Source of the DNA: an uncultured Parabacteroides sp.
GTDB taxonomy: Bacteria; Bacteroidota; Bacteroidia; Bacteroidales; Tannerellaceae
DNA length: 64,000 nt
Assembly: GCA_910577325.1 (NCBI GenBank)
Contig: CAJTMR010000015.1
Coordinates: 1 to 64,000, forward strand
Direction: 5' to 3'
Position numbers and translations under genes: made by a program
The notes under the pieces: generated by a model
What the model was told of the DNA's origin: nothing
The model's input: the letters and a program-made list of their open reading frames with translations, nothing else
Database searches by the model: none
Part shown: piece after piece, positions 6,247 through 15,197 of the stretch
How the letters are laid out: every line of letters starts with the position of its first letter
Numbering within the stretch: the stretch's first letter is position 1

Positions 6247-8736
6247 TCAAACCAAAATGCCATCATTGTTTAATCCAATCAACAATGCCCACATCCTATC
6301 AAAGAATAATTTCACAAAAAGCGAACCTTGAAAATAGCTATCTTCAGGTGTTTCCGTATATATTGGATTTTTTGTTTCCAATGAAGTATGATTTGATGTT
6401 TTTAAAGTCCAGTTACATTCGACATCCAATATTTTATTGGCTTTAACTTGAATCTTTTGAATAAGATCATCCGATAGACTTTGTTCTTTATGTCCTATAC
6501 GACAGTACCATTTCCCACCATTCTCATCCCAATCATACCACAAGTCTATGTAGTAACCAGTATTTTTGTTTTCTACCGAAGAGTTTAAACCTTGTACAGT
6601 AGGTATGAAATTTATTACACAAAAATTATGTTCCCAGATCCAACTATTGGGAATACTTTTATGAAGAACTTGAACACATAGCTCCCTTGCCTTTGCTTTA
6701 GATGCTTGTTTGTCTTGTAAAAGAACTATACGTAATTGCTTACGTTCATTCCAAAGGAAGTACTTCTGTTTCATATATTCCAAATTATTACCCAATTCTT
6801 TAAATATAGAATTGTCAGTCATGTTTGTCTGATTATCGGATAAATAAGAAGCTACAATTTCTGCATTCGCATCTGATTTTTTACCATTCATAAATTCATC
6901 CCAATATGACTCGTCACGATCAGAGGCAAGCAGGCACCAACGTTCCATCCAATTACGACCTATATTATTGCTACCACCTTTGTCGTAAATGGAAATATCT
7001 CCATACGCTAAAAGGTTTTTGCGCAGTTTATCGGAATTTCGATGATTATATATTTTTTCAACAAATGATGCCAAAAGTTCATCGGGGCATAATGGCACTT
7101 TTTGCATTACCTTGACAACAAAGTTGTGATTGCCACGCAAGAAGCTATTAAAACCTTTGTTGTTTGTAATCTTCCAAAAGAAAGATTCCCATTTCCCAAC
7201 CTTATCTGGTTGCGAATTTGTATCTTGGGCATTTTGCCAATCAAGTTGATAATACCCCCAACGCAAATCGTCAGTGCGCAATACATATTTATCATTCAAA
7301 CTTTCTTCTACATGTACTGCGTGTTTGCCTAATAACCGCACATCGGTTATTTCATTTTTTGCCATCCATTCTATCAAGTTAATGCTTCTTATTACAGCAC
7401 GGTCAGGGTTACGACGTAACGTATATTCCGATTTCAGATTTTTGAGATACATAGCCATACGTAAGATATTTATCTCGGCAATTCCACTGTCATGGAAAGA
7501 TACGATGTAGTGTATTAGTCCCAAAAGAGTGGAATACTCAATTGTTTCTTCGCATCCTGCAAACCATAGGTTTATATCAAAATCCCATTCTTTGAATACA
7601 GGCGATTGCAACAATTTATACAGACATTCTACTGCTGACTCTACTCGCAGAAGCCATTCGTATGTAAAATTCTCATTCTCTGTTATGTATGTACAAATCC
7701 AATCTGCTTGCCGAATTCTCACAGATGGGTCTTTTTCAACACGGATATAATCCTCTATTTCCTCAATACGATTTTTAGTTTTTTTCGTACTTATTGTCTG
7801 TTTTATTTTTGTGTTGGAAAAACTGCACAAATGTATAACTGTAGCCCATTTTAAGAACTCGAAAAATCCACGGTCTGCATTCTTGTCATATTGCGGTTTC
7901 ACACGCCAAAAGAAATTTTGCCAATCCTCCCACGTTTTTCCTGCTTTTAACTTATCTGAACTACGTCCAACAATTACAGACTTGATGCGCTCTTGGGCTG
8001 AAAGTGATTCGCCGCGGCTGTTCATATACAAATAGAGTTTCTCTCCCTGTTCACTCATATTTGTGTCGAAGTAATTAAACTCAATGTAGTTTTCAATATA
8101 ATTAATCAAAGATTCCGCTTCATAAGACGCTAACTCGGGGACAATGACATTGTAATAGTTCGCATAGATAGACAGTGCAGTAGCATCTTTATCGTATTCA
8201 TGATAATATCTACTACTCTCCTTAAATGTATCGTTGTCATTTTTTTTGGTCAACTCATATTCTATGAAATCAACCAAGAAACTGTGTGCGACATCACGTA
8301 CTTTATAGTCTATCTTTGGGAGAGAAGCAACGAAATACAATTTCCTAAATTGTTCCGGAGCTTTAGAACGGCGGTATAATGCCAAAAGAATAAGGAAAAT
8401 TGTTGTAATGCGTTGTTGCCCATCAATGAGATAATACTGGTCTGACAGAGTTCTGTCGTGATATGCATATATGAAACCAACTCTTGTGTTATAACGTAAG
8501 CGCATATATTCTTCATTCAGATAATTCATAATGTCACTATCTATACTGTCCCCTTGACTGTCTTTAATCAACAACGTTTGATTTACCATTGATTTATAGT
8601 TGGCAAGAATTGAGGTTAGCAAACCTTTTACATTACGTTCGCCCCAAACATAGTCTCTCTGTAACTCAGGGATTACAATTTGCTCAACCTCAGGAGAGGT
8701 TAATAATTGTGCGATATTATATCGTCCTGTCTTCAT
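6247..8736 (-). CDS. DUF262 domain protein, second gene of a coupled pair
   Basis: An 829-aa protein with the N-terminal DUF262 (GmrS-like, ParB/Srx-type nucleotide-handling) domain. ELQRDYVW lies near residue 24 and the hallmark DGQQR at 105-109; the later YLYMNSRGESLSAQERIKS matches the FxxLNxxGxxLs..D..K block. The rest, about residues 300-829, has no motif I recognise: the EHIxPQ/HxLGN nuclease signature of DUF1524 is absent, and the C-terminus is rich in Trp and Tyr. The ATG at 8736 overlaps the upstream TGA (ATGA), so this start is preferred to 8760 and implies translational coupling. Base composition is clearly AT-richer than the flanking genes, suggesting transfer. A role in restriction of foreign DNA is inference from the family (GmrSD, SspE, BrxU). 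Confidence 0.88.
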   Translation of the reverse strand: MKTGRYNIAQLLTSPEVEQIVIPELQRDYVWGERNVKGLLTSILANYKSMVNQTLLIKDSQGDSIDSDIMNYLNEEYMRLRYNTRVGFIYAYHDRTLSDQYYLIDGQQRITTIFLILLALYRRSKAPEQFRKLYFVASLPKIDYKVRDVAHSFLVDFIEYELTKKNDNDTFKESSRYYHEYDKDATALSIYANYYNVIVPELASYEAESLINYIENYIEFNYFDTNMSEQGEKLYLYMNSRGESLSAQERIKSVIVGRSSDKLKAGKTWEDWQNFFWRVKPQYDKNADRGFFEFLKWATVIHLCSFSNTKIKQTISTKKTKNRIEEIEDYIRVEKDPSVRIRQADWICTYITENENFTYEWLLRVESAVECLYKLLQSPVFKEWDFDINLWFAGCEETIEYSTLLGLIHYIVSFHDSGIAEINILRMAMYLKNLKSEYTLRRNPDRAVIRSINLIEWMAKNEITDVRLLGKHAVHVEESLNDKYVLRTDDLRWGYYQLDWQNAQDTNSQPDKVGKWESFFWKITNNKGFNSFLRGNHNFVVKVMQKVPLCPDELLASFVEKIYNHRNSDKLRKNLLAYGDISIYDKGGSNNIGRNWMERWCLLASDRDESYWDEFMNGKKSDANAEIVASYLSDNQTNMTDNSIFKELGNNLEYMKQKYFLWNERKQLRIVLLQDKQASKAKARELCVQVLHKSIPNSWIWEHNFCVINFIPTVQGLNSSVENKNTGYYIDLWYDWDENGGKWYCRIGHKEQSLSDDLIQKIQVKANKILDVECNWTLKTSNHTSLETKNPIYTETPEDSYFQGSLFVKLFFDRMWALLIGLNNDGILV

Positions 8737-10595
8737 AAGTCTGCTTCTTTCTTCAGCCAATTGATAATATTGTTATTCACCTCATTCATCCATTGAATAT
8801 GAGCATCTACATCATCTTGACTCCAGATAAATGATTCGGCTGAAAAAGAAACATCTGCACTTGGAGACACAAGGATTTTATTAAAAACCTCATAAGTGTG
8901 ATTGGGAATAAAAGCTCCATTTCCCTTTCTGTCTTGGATTATAAGTTTCTTGATCATGAAAGGGTTGTTATTATTTGCACTATTGTCCTCACGGGTTAAT
9001 AATGCCATGTTTCCCAATGAATGCTCGTCAACATTAGAATCAAACAAAAATTCTATATCGTTTGCATCAATATTCTTATCATTCAGAACATTCCATTTAA
9101 TCTGTTCAAGCTTATTTTTCTCTTCATTTTCTTCAAGCTTATTACTCAACATTTTGTCAATTTCCCGAATAACATACATTTTGGCATATTTAGGAATTAA
9201 AATTGAGCCTTTGGGATTCTGAGGAGATATATGTTCAAAACTCCATTTGGCTTTCTCATAGTCATAAAACCGAAATCTAAAATCTGTTGATTCTTTCATC
9301 GGCATGAATACACTAAAAGATAGGAGCAAGTTCGTGAGTTTGTCATTTCTTGATTGATAACGCATTACCCTATAATTGTCCTTACAATTTTCTTCGTTTT
9401 GAAGATTAGGTATTCTTTTAATGGCTTTTCTTATAAGATCACGTTTCAACTCCTGTTCAGACATGTCAAGATAAGAATAAATATCCAGTGCCTTATCGTT
9501 ACCAAGCGATTTGCTAAACTGGGTAAATCCCCAAAGATTATATAAAACACCTTCGTACACAGTTACCATTTTACGGAAAACATGTTGAATGGCTTCTATC
9601 ATGGCAACTGCTTTGTCTGTTGATTTGATTGCGCTATTGTACTTGTTGAATAGTTCAAGACGTTTTTGGCTATAATCACCAACAACATGATTTCGTTCTT
9701 CCTCATACTTGTACAAAAAGGCAAGTTCTAAAAGATACTCCATACTATATTTAGGGTTATAATTACAACCTATTTCCGTATGCTTGAAAAAGAAATGACA
9801 ATGTTCTTTGCATGTAATCCAAGCCTGTATTTCATCCCATATACGTCCAATATTTTTTCGTTTTTCTTGTATCTCGGTATATTCTAAACTACGTCCATAA
9901 ACATTCACTCTGCTTACTGCATTGGTAATAAGCAGTCCTTTGATTAGATAGGCATCTGTAAGAGGTACATGATTGTCATTGAGGTTAGCAAAAATATCCT
10001 CTGACTGAACAAAATTACTTTCTATATTGACAATTATCTTCACATTGTTACATAAGTAGGCTATTATGCGTTCCAATTCATTATTGGCTTTCCATTCGTT
10101 TAATTTTCTTGAAATAAATTTTGATGCCGCTACCATATAATATCGATCTTGCTCCTTAAAATCTTCGGGATTGATTTCATCATGAGCATTACAATATTCG
10201 CATACCTCGTTAAAGATGTTGCCATTGTCATATCTTGAATAGTTTAACTTGTCAATTGCAATGTTATATTCGCTATCTATTTGCCCTAACTGATAAAACA
10301 GCAATGATAGCGTTGTGAGACGTTGCTGCCCATCAATGACTTCCAACCGTTTATTCTCATTATCAGCTTTGACTGTAATGTATTGTAGATAATATTCTGA
10401 AACAGAATTGCTACACATGGCATCATATATGTCACTGAATAATTGGGGGACTTGATCATATTTTTCTTCAGATTGCCACTTATAACTTCTCTGATATGGA
10501 CCGATATAGAACATTATCGTTCTCGTAGAGTAAAGGACAGACCCCACTTCGTCTGAAAATATATTCTTGATGTTATATATAAATTCGCTTGTCAT
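8733..10595 (-). CDS. DUF262/DUF1524 protein (GmrSD-like putative nuclease)
   Basis: A 620-aa protein with both halves of a GmrSD-type enzyme. The DUF262 domain has PYQRSYKW near residue 33, DGQQR at 89-93, and SEDIFANLNDNHVPLTDAYLIKG further on. The C-terminal DUF1524 domain has EHISPQ (His455) and HSLGNMALL (His525, Asn529) followed by NSANNNNPF, the His-Asn-His-like metal nuclease layout. Known relatives are modification-dependent restriction enzymes: GmrSD acts on glucosylated hydroxymethylcytosine DNA, and SspE acts with phosphorothioate systems. The substrate here is unknown. The first ATG is at 10595; a TTG two codons earlier is less likely. It is the first of two overlapping minus-strand genes in an AT-rich island. 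Confidence 0.9.
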   Translation of the reverse strand: MTSEFIYNIKNIFSDEVGSVLYSTRTIMFYIGPYQRSYKWQSEEKYDQVPQLFSDIYDAMCSNSVSEYYLQYITVKADNENKRLEVIDGQQRLTTLSLLFYQLGQIDSEYNIAIDKLNYSRYDNGNIFNEVCEYCNAHDEINPEDFKEQDRYYMVAASKFISRKLNEWKANNELERIIAYLCNNVKIIVNIESNFVQSEDIFANLNDNHVPLTDAYLIKGLLITNAVSRVNVYGRSLEYTEIQEKRKNIGRIWDEIQAWITCKEHCHFFFKHTEIGCNYNPKYSMEYLLELAFLYKYEEERNHVVGDYSQKRLELFNKYNSAIKSTDKAVAMIEAIQHVFRKMVTVYEGVLYNLWGFTQFSKSLGNDKALDIYSYLDMSEQELKRDLIRKAIKRIPNLQNEENCKDNYRVMRYQSRNDKLTNLLLSFSVFMPMKESTDFRFRFYDYEKAKWSFEHISPQNPKGSILIPKYAKMYVIREIDKMLSNKLEENEEKNKLEQIKWNVLNDKNIDANDIEFLFDSNVDEHSLGNMALLTREDNSANNNNPFMIKKLIIQDRKGNGAFIPNHTYEVFNKILVSPSADVSFSAESFIWSQDDVDAHIQWMNEVNNNIINWLKKEADL

Positions 10596-10602
10596 ATACA
10601 AT

Positions 10603-10868
10603 TCAATTATTGTTAGAATCTTCCATTTCTCTCAAATACAGCCTTGCGCACATCTCAATTGCCATTTAAGTTCTGGCAACTGTAAGCGATATAGTTGGAC
10701 AATGTGTTCCAAACAGCTGCGGTCGAATGGTGCATTGTATGCCTTCTTCATATCGAATATCATCAGCTTGAAATAAACACGCGGACAAAGCGTCATTTCC
10801 ATTGAAGGCCAAAGTGAAGGAAATTTCTCATATTTCTTCTCTGAATATAGGCCCAGGCTCTTTGGCAT
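10603..10868 (-). pseudogene. decayed gene remnant upstream of the DUF262 pair
   Basis: No intact gene is recognised. One minus-strand frame (10632-10868) is open for 78 codons from an ATG but has no protein-like motif. A second frame, open from 10827 to a TAA at 10666-10668 without a start, reads more naturally (it includes FNGNDALSACLFQADDIRYE). It is followed directly and in phase by ATG at 10665, opening a 20-codon frame that ends at 10603, eight bases before the DUF262 start. This suggests the 3' end of a lost upstream gene, perhaps part of the same locus. The family is unknown. Confidence 0.35.
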
Positions 10869-10890
10869 GAATAAGGCAGATGGCTACAAC

Positions 10891-11688
10891 TTATTTCTTT
10901 ACCCTGTACTTCTCTATCTCCGGCAAATGCTGCTTGATCTCATTGATGCGAGTGGCATCGCTGGGGTGCGTGCTCATAAATTCGGGAGTGGAACCGGATT
11001 TGCCGGCGGACATCTTTTGCCAGAAATTGACGGCGACTTCCGGGTTATAGCCAGCCATTGCCATAAAGACCAGTCCCATATAATCCGCTTCGGATTCGTG
11101 CTTTCGGGAAAAAGGCAACATTACGCCGTATTGAGCCCCTAATCCATAAACGGAAGTACCGATCTGCTGGACAGCAGCCGACTTATTGCTTAACGCCTGC
11201 CCCAATATCTGCGCACCGTATTGTGCCATCAACTGTTGACTCATACGCTCGTTGCTGTGCTTGGCAACAGCATGCGCCACTTCATGCCCGATCACGACAG
11301 CCAGTTCATCGTCCGACGAAACCAACTGCATCAATCCTTCATAGACAACAATTTTACCACCCGGCATACAAAATGCGTTGACTTGCGGATCTTTCACCAA
11401 ATTAAACTCCCAGGAGAAATTCTTGACCTCACTTTCCAATCCGTTGTTTTTCAGATATTGCTCGGTAGCGGCAGCTATCCTTTTACCGACACGCATCACC
11501 ATAGCGGCTCCGTCTTTTGACGATGACTTCTTAGCCGATTTCATATAATCGGAATATTGGGTCAGACTGGATGACAGCACTTCCTGATCCGAAACAAGCA
11601 AAACTTGCTTTCTTCCAGTCAGCGGAACACTTCCGCAACTGCTTAGCAAAAGCAACATTGCGACGAATAAACCTGTAATCTTCTTCAT
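10891..11688 (-). CDS. M48 family metallopeptidase lipoprotein
   Basis: Zinc metalloprotease of 265 aa, anchored as a lipoprotein: signal sequence MKKITGLFVAMLLLLSSC with the lipobox cysteine at residue 18. The catalytic HEVAH is at residues 135-139, with the third ligand region KHESEAD further on. Length and layout match BepA/LoiP-like periplasmic peptidases that act in outer-membrane protein quality control; the substrate is not known here. A -7 promoter element at 11715-11722 gives a leader of about 25 bases. It is divergent from the argR operon and is not part of the AT-rich island, judging by its ordinary composition. Confidence 0.93.
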   Translation of the reverse strand: MKKITGLFVAMLLLLSSCGSVPLTGRKQVLLVSDQEVLSSSLTQYSDYMKSAKKSSSKDGAAMVMRVGKRIAAATEQYLKNNGLESEVKNFSWEFNLVKDPQVNAFCMPGGKIVVYEGLMQLVSSDDELAVVIGHEVAHAVAKHSNERMSQQLMAQYGAQILGQALSNKSAAVQQIGTSVYGLGAQYGVMLPFSRKHESEADYMGLVFMAMAGYNPEVAVNFWQKMSAGKSGSTPEFMSTHPSDATRINEIKQHLPEIEKYRVKK

Positions 11689-11714
11689 TTTTTATCCTTT
11701 ATTTATACTGTTTG

Positions 11715-11722
11715 CAAAATTA
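11715..11722 (-). promoter_or_regulatory. -7 promoter element of the M48 peptidase gene
   Basis: The minus strand reads TAatTTTG, a full match to the TAnnTTTG element, about 27 bases ahead of the ATG at 11688. Confidence 0.5.
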
Positions 11723-11810
11723 TGATTTCTCTCCATAATAAACAATTCGTAAAAGCTTTTTGCTCAAGAGATAAAGAATATGGAGATTTATACAAAAAAA
11801 GGAGACGAAA

Positions 11811-11870
11811 TTGCATAATTATTCAATCATACTCTTTATATTTGCAGCCTTGTTGCATAAATATACAAGT
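11811..11870 (+). promoter_or_regulatory. argR promoter with two ARG-box-like operators
   Basis: The core TGCATAATTATTCA (11812-11825) differs from the classical ARG box TGAATAATTATTCA at one base. A second site, TGCATAAATATACA (11854-11867), matches at 11 of 14 positions. They are 42 bases apart, twice the 21-base spacing of paired ARG boxes in other bacteria. The -7 element TAtaTTTG (11837-11844) lies between them, so bound ArgR would cover the -33 region and the transcription start. Confidence 0.65.
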
Positions 11871-12314
11871 ATGAGTACAAAAAAAGAACGATTGGATGCT
11901 ATCTGCCGTATTATACAGACAGAGAAAATAGGGAATCAGGAAGAACTGCTTAAACAATTGGAGAACAGCGGATTCCAGGTTACCCAAGCAACCCTGTCAC
12001 GCGACATCAAGCAACTGAAAGTCGTCAAAGTACATGACGGAAACGGGAACTATGTATATCGCCTGCCCGATTATTCGGCACTTATGCAACCAGTAAAAGA
12101 GCAGACGCAACATCATCCAAACATTGAGTTTTCGGGTAACTTGGCAGTTGTCAAGACCCGTCCGGGATATGCGATGGGAATCGCTTCGGACATCGATACG
12201 CATGCGCCCCATGAAATACTGGGAACGATTGCCGGTGACGACACGATCCTGATCATTCCCCGCGAAGGAATCAGCCGGGATAAGATTGTAAAAGCGTTGG
12301 CACATTTTATATAA
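11871..12314 (+). CDS. argR: arginine repressor ArgR
   Basis: A 147-aa DNA-binding regulator with the ArgR N-terminal winged helix (about residues 1-65; QATLSRDIKQLKVVKV is the recognition part). Its C-terminal hexamerisation and arginine-binding domain contains GNLAVVKTRPG and the family GTIAGDDTILI motif. It represses arginine biosynthesis when arginine is high. The start at 11871 is chosen over 11811 because the promoter and first operator occupy 11811-11850. It heads the operon argR-GNAT-argG-argC-argD, and the two ARG-box-like sites in front of it suggest autoregulation of the whole cluster. Confidence 0.96.
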   Translation: MSTKKERLDAICRIIQTEKIGNQEELLKQLENSGFQVTQATLSRDIKQLKVVKVHDGNGNYVYRLPDYSALMQPVKEQTQHHPNIEFSGNLAVVKTRPGYAMGIASDIDTHAPHEILGTIAGDDTILIIPREGISRDKIVKALAHFI

Positions 12315-12381
12315 TATATTAATGTATAAGAGACCATCGTTTGTTCTCATTAATAACAGAAGATAAAAGAATAAACATATA

Positions 12382-12957
12382 ATGGAACAGGAAAGAAAAA
12401 TTGATGTAATGATTGCTGAAGCTTGCCACGAGGAATATGTCGATATCATCCTTGACACGATCGAGGCAGCCGCAAAAGTGCGCGGAACCGGTATCGCCAA
12501 GCGTACGCATGAATATGTTGCTCAAAAGATGAAAGAAGGAAAAGCTGTCATCGCCTTGGAAGGCAATAAATTTGCAGGTTTCAGCTATATCGAGTCTTGG
12601 GGTAACAAACAGTATGTGACCACTTCCGGTCTGATCGTGCATCCGGATTTTCGCGGATTGGGCATTGCCAAAAGGATCAAGGAGATGACATTCCAGTTGG
12701 CTCGTATGCGATGGCCGCACGCTAAGATTTTCAGTCTGACTTCGGGTGCTGCCGTTATGAAAATGAATACGGAACTGGGATATGTACCAGTAACCTTTGC
12801 CGACCTGACGGACGACGAAGCTTTCTGGAGAGGTTGTGAAGGCTGTGTCAATCACGATGTCCTCGAACGTACCGGCCGTCGCTATTGCATCTGTACCGGA
12901 ATGCTCTTCGATCCGGACGATCCACACCGGGCCGAGAGGGAGGCAAAGAGAAATTGA
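12382..12957 (+). CDS. GNAT acyltransferase of the arginine operon (candidate first enzyme)
   Basis: A 191-aa GNAT protein. The acetyl-CoA-type binding segment VHPDFRGLGIAKRIKE (about residues 86-101) is the usual R/Q-x-x-G-x-G/A loop, and VMKMNTELGY follows. The C-terminus has four cysteines (C152, C155, C169, C171) in a CxxC and CxC arrangement that could bind a metal. Placed between argR and argG, it is a good candidate for the step that N-acylates glutamate. In this lineage that acyl group would be succinyl, since the carbamoyltransferase at 28676 is of the N-succinylornithine type. This substrate assignment is inference from position; the sequence alone shows only a GNAT fold. Confidence 0.85.
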   Translation: MEQERKIDVMIAEACHEEYVDIILDTIEAAAKVRGTGIAKRTHEYVAQKMKEGKAVIALEGNKFAGFSYIESWGNKQYVTTSGLIVHPDFRGLGIAKRIKEMTFQLARMRWPHAKIFSLTSGAAVMKMNTELGYVPVTFADLTDDEAFWRGCEGCVNHDVLERTGRRYCICTGMLFDPDDPHRAEREAKRN

Positions 12958-13006
12958 CAATCAAGGATTAATAAAGAAGTAATATAATAAACATAGATAT
13001 ACGAAA

Positions 13007-14206
13007 ATGAAGAAGAAAGTAGTAGTAGCATTTAGCGGAGGATTGGATACATCTTTTACTGTTATGTATCTGGCCAAGGAAAAAGGATATGAAGTGTATG
13101 CAGCTTGTGCCAACACAGGCGGTTTCAGCGAAGAACAGTTGAAACAAAACGAAGAAAACGCCTACAAGTTAGGTGCGACCCAATATGTGACAATCGACGT
13201 CACCAAAGAATATTATGAAAAAAGCCTGAAATATATGGTCTTCGGCAATGTGCTTCGTAACGGAACTTACCCGATCTCTGTTAGTTCGGAACGTATTTTC
13301 CAGGCGCTGGCAATCGCCCGTTATGCAAACGAGATCGGCGCCGATGCGATCGCCCACGGTTCCACTGGCGCCGGAAACGACCAGATCCGTTTCGACATGA
13401 CATTCTTGGTATTGGCTCCGAATGTCGAAATCATCACGCTGACACGCGATATGGCTTTGAGCCGCGACTACGAAATCAACTACCTGAAAGAACATGGCTT
13501 TGAAGCAGACTTTACCAAATTAAAATATTCTTACAATGTAGGTTTGTGGGGAACTTCCATCTGCGGTGGCGAAATCCTCGATTCTACACAAGGCCTGCCG
13601 GAAAGCGCTTATTTGAAACAGGTCGAAAAGACCGGCAGCGAAGAACTCCGTCTCGAATTCAAGAACGGTGAAATCCATGCCGTGAACGGTGAAGTATTCG
13701 AAGACAAGATTGCCGCCATCCAGAAGGTAGAAGAAATCGGCGCAGCCTACGGCATCGGTCGTGACATGCACGTAGGAGATACGATCATCGGCATCAAGGG
13801 ACGTGTAGGATTCGAAGCAGCCGCTCCGATGCTGATTATCGGAGCTCACCGCTTCCTTGAAAAATATACGCTGAGCAAATGGCAGCAATACTGGAAAGAC
13901 CAGGTTGCCAACTGGTACGGAATGTTCCTCCACGAAAGCCAGTATCTCGAACCGGTCATGCGCGACATCGAAGCCATGTTGCAGGAATCGCAACGCAATG
14001 TGAACGGAACGGTGATCCTGGAACTCCGCCCGCTTTCATTCTCGACTGTCGGCGTCGATTCGAAAGACGACCTGGTCAAGACCAAGTTCGGCGAATACGG
14101 AGAAATGCAGAAGGGTTGGACAGCCGAAGATGCAAAAGGTTTCATCAAGGTTACTTCCACTCCGCTGCGTGTATATTATACTAACCACAAGGACGAAGAG
14201 ATATGA
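13007..14206 (+). CDS. argG: argininosuccinate synthase
   Basis: Cytosolic enzyme joining citrulline and aspartate with ATP to form argininosuccinate, the penultimate step of arginine synthesis. The 399-aa protein has the N-terminal ATP pyrophosphatase loop AFSGGLDTS (about residues 8-16), the GSTGAGNDQIRF substrate motif near residue 118 and GLWGTSICGGE near 179. Length is normal for the family. It begins 49 bases after the GNAT gene and overlaps argC by four bases (ATGA at 14203-14206), so the two are translationally coupled. argH, which would follow in the pathway, is not in this window. Confidence 0.97.
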   Translation: MKKKVVVAFSGGLDTSFTVMYLAKEKGYEVYAACANTGGFSEEQLKQNEENAYKLGATQYVTIDVTKEYYEKSLKYMVFGNVLRNGTYPISVSSERIFQALAIARYANEIGADAIAHGSTGAGNDQIRFDMTFLVLAPNVEIITLTRDMALSRDYEINYLKEHGFEADFTKLKYSYNVGLWGTSICGGEILDSTQGLPESAYLKQVEKTGSEELRLEFKNGEIHAVNGEVFEDKIAAIQKVEEIGAAYGIGRDMHVGDTIIGIKGRVGFEAAAPMLIIGAHRFLEKYTLSKWQQYWKDQVANWYGMFLHESQYLEPVMRDIEAMLQESQRNVNGTVILELRPLSFSTVGVDSKDDLVKTKFGEYGEMQKGWTAEDAKGFIKVTSTPLRVYYTNHKDEEI

Positions 14207-15171
14207 TCAAGATAGGTATTATAGGAGGTGCAGGATATACGGCAGGCGAATTGATCCGTCTGCTGCTGAACCACCCGGATGCCGAGATTGCATTTGTGAA
14301 CAGTACGAGCAATGCCGGCAACAAAATAACGGATGTGCACGGCGGATTATATGGCGAAACGAATTTAGTGTTTACAAACGAATTGCCGCTGGACCAGATC
14401 GACCTTCTCTTTTTCTGTACCGCTCATGGCGACACGAAGAAGTTCATGGAAAGCCATACCGTACCCGAAAACGTAAAGATTATCGATCTCAGCATGGACT
14501 ACCGCATCGAAAGCCCTGAACATGACTTCATTTACGGTCTGCCTGAACTGAACCGACGACGCATCTGCGGCGCCCGGCATATTGCAAACCCCGGTTGTTT
14601 TGCCACCTGCATCCAATTAGCTATTTTACCGCTGGCCAAGCATCTGATGCTGAACTCGGAATTACATGTAAACGCAATCACGGGATCGACAGGAGCAGGT
14701 GTCAAACCGTCGTCGACCTCTCATTTCAGTTGGCGAAACGACAATATCTCGATCTATAAACCGTTCACGCATCAACATCTGGCTGAGATCGGACAGAGTT
14801 TGCGACAGTTGCAGAACAGCTTCAACAGTGCGATCAACTTTATCCCGGTGAGAGGTAATTTCTCACGAGGCATTTTTGCCACGACTTATCTGGATTGCAA
14901 GATAGAACTGGATGAGATCAAACGCATTTACGAAGAGTACTACAGTGATCATTCGTTTACTTTCATCACAGATAAGAACCCGGATCTAAAGCAGGTAGTG
15001 AATACAAACAAATGTCTGATCCATCTTCAAAAACAGGGAAACAAGCTACTTGTCGTTTCGATGATAGACAACCTTTTGAAGGGAGCGAGCGGCCAAGCGG
15101 TCCACAACATGAACCTATTGTTCGGTTTGGAAGAAACAGTTGGATTGCATTTGAAGCCTTCGGCTTTTTAA
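14203..15171 (+). CDS. argC: N-acyl-gamma-glutamyl-phosphate reductase
   Basis: NADPH-dependent reductase of the arginine pathway, converting the N-acyl-glutamyl phosphate to the semialdehyde. The 322-aa protein has the nucleotide-binding GIIGGAGYTAGELIRLL at the N-terminus, the catalytic cysteine C132 in ANPGCFAT, and GSTGAGVKPS in the second domain. It is the type I ArgC in length. In organisms with N-succinylornithine carbamoyltransferase the substrate is expected to be N-succinyl-glutamyl phosphate; that is inference. It overlaps argG by four bases and is followed by a 17-bp hairpin before argD. Confidence 0.95.
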   Translation: MIKIGIIGGAGYTAGELIRLLLNHPDAEIAFVNSTSNAGNKITDVHGGLYGETNLVFTNELPLDQIDLLFFCTAHGDTKKFMESHTVPENVKIIDLSMDYRIESPEHDFIYGLPELNRRRICGARHIANPGCFATCIQLAILPLAKHLMLNSELHVNAITGSTGAGVKPSSTSHFSWRNDNISIYKPFTHQHLAEIGQSLRQLQNSFNSAINFIPVRGNFSRGIFATTYLDCKIELDEIKRIYEEYYSDHSFTFITDKNPDLKQVVNTNKCLIHLQKQGNKLLVVSMIDNLLKGASGQAVHNMNLLFGLEETVGLHLKPSAF

Positions 15172-15197
15172 TTAAGGATTTTATTCCAAATGATAAT

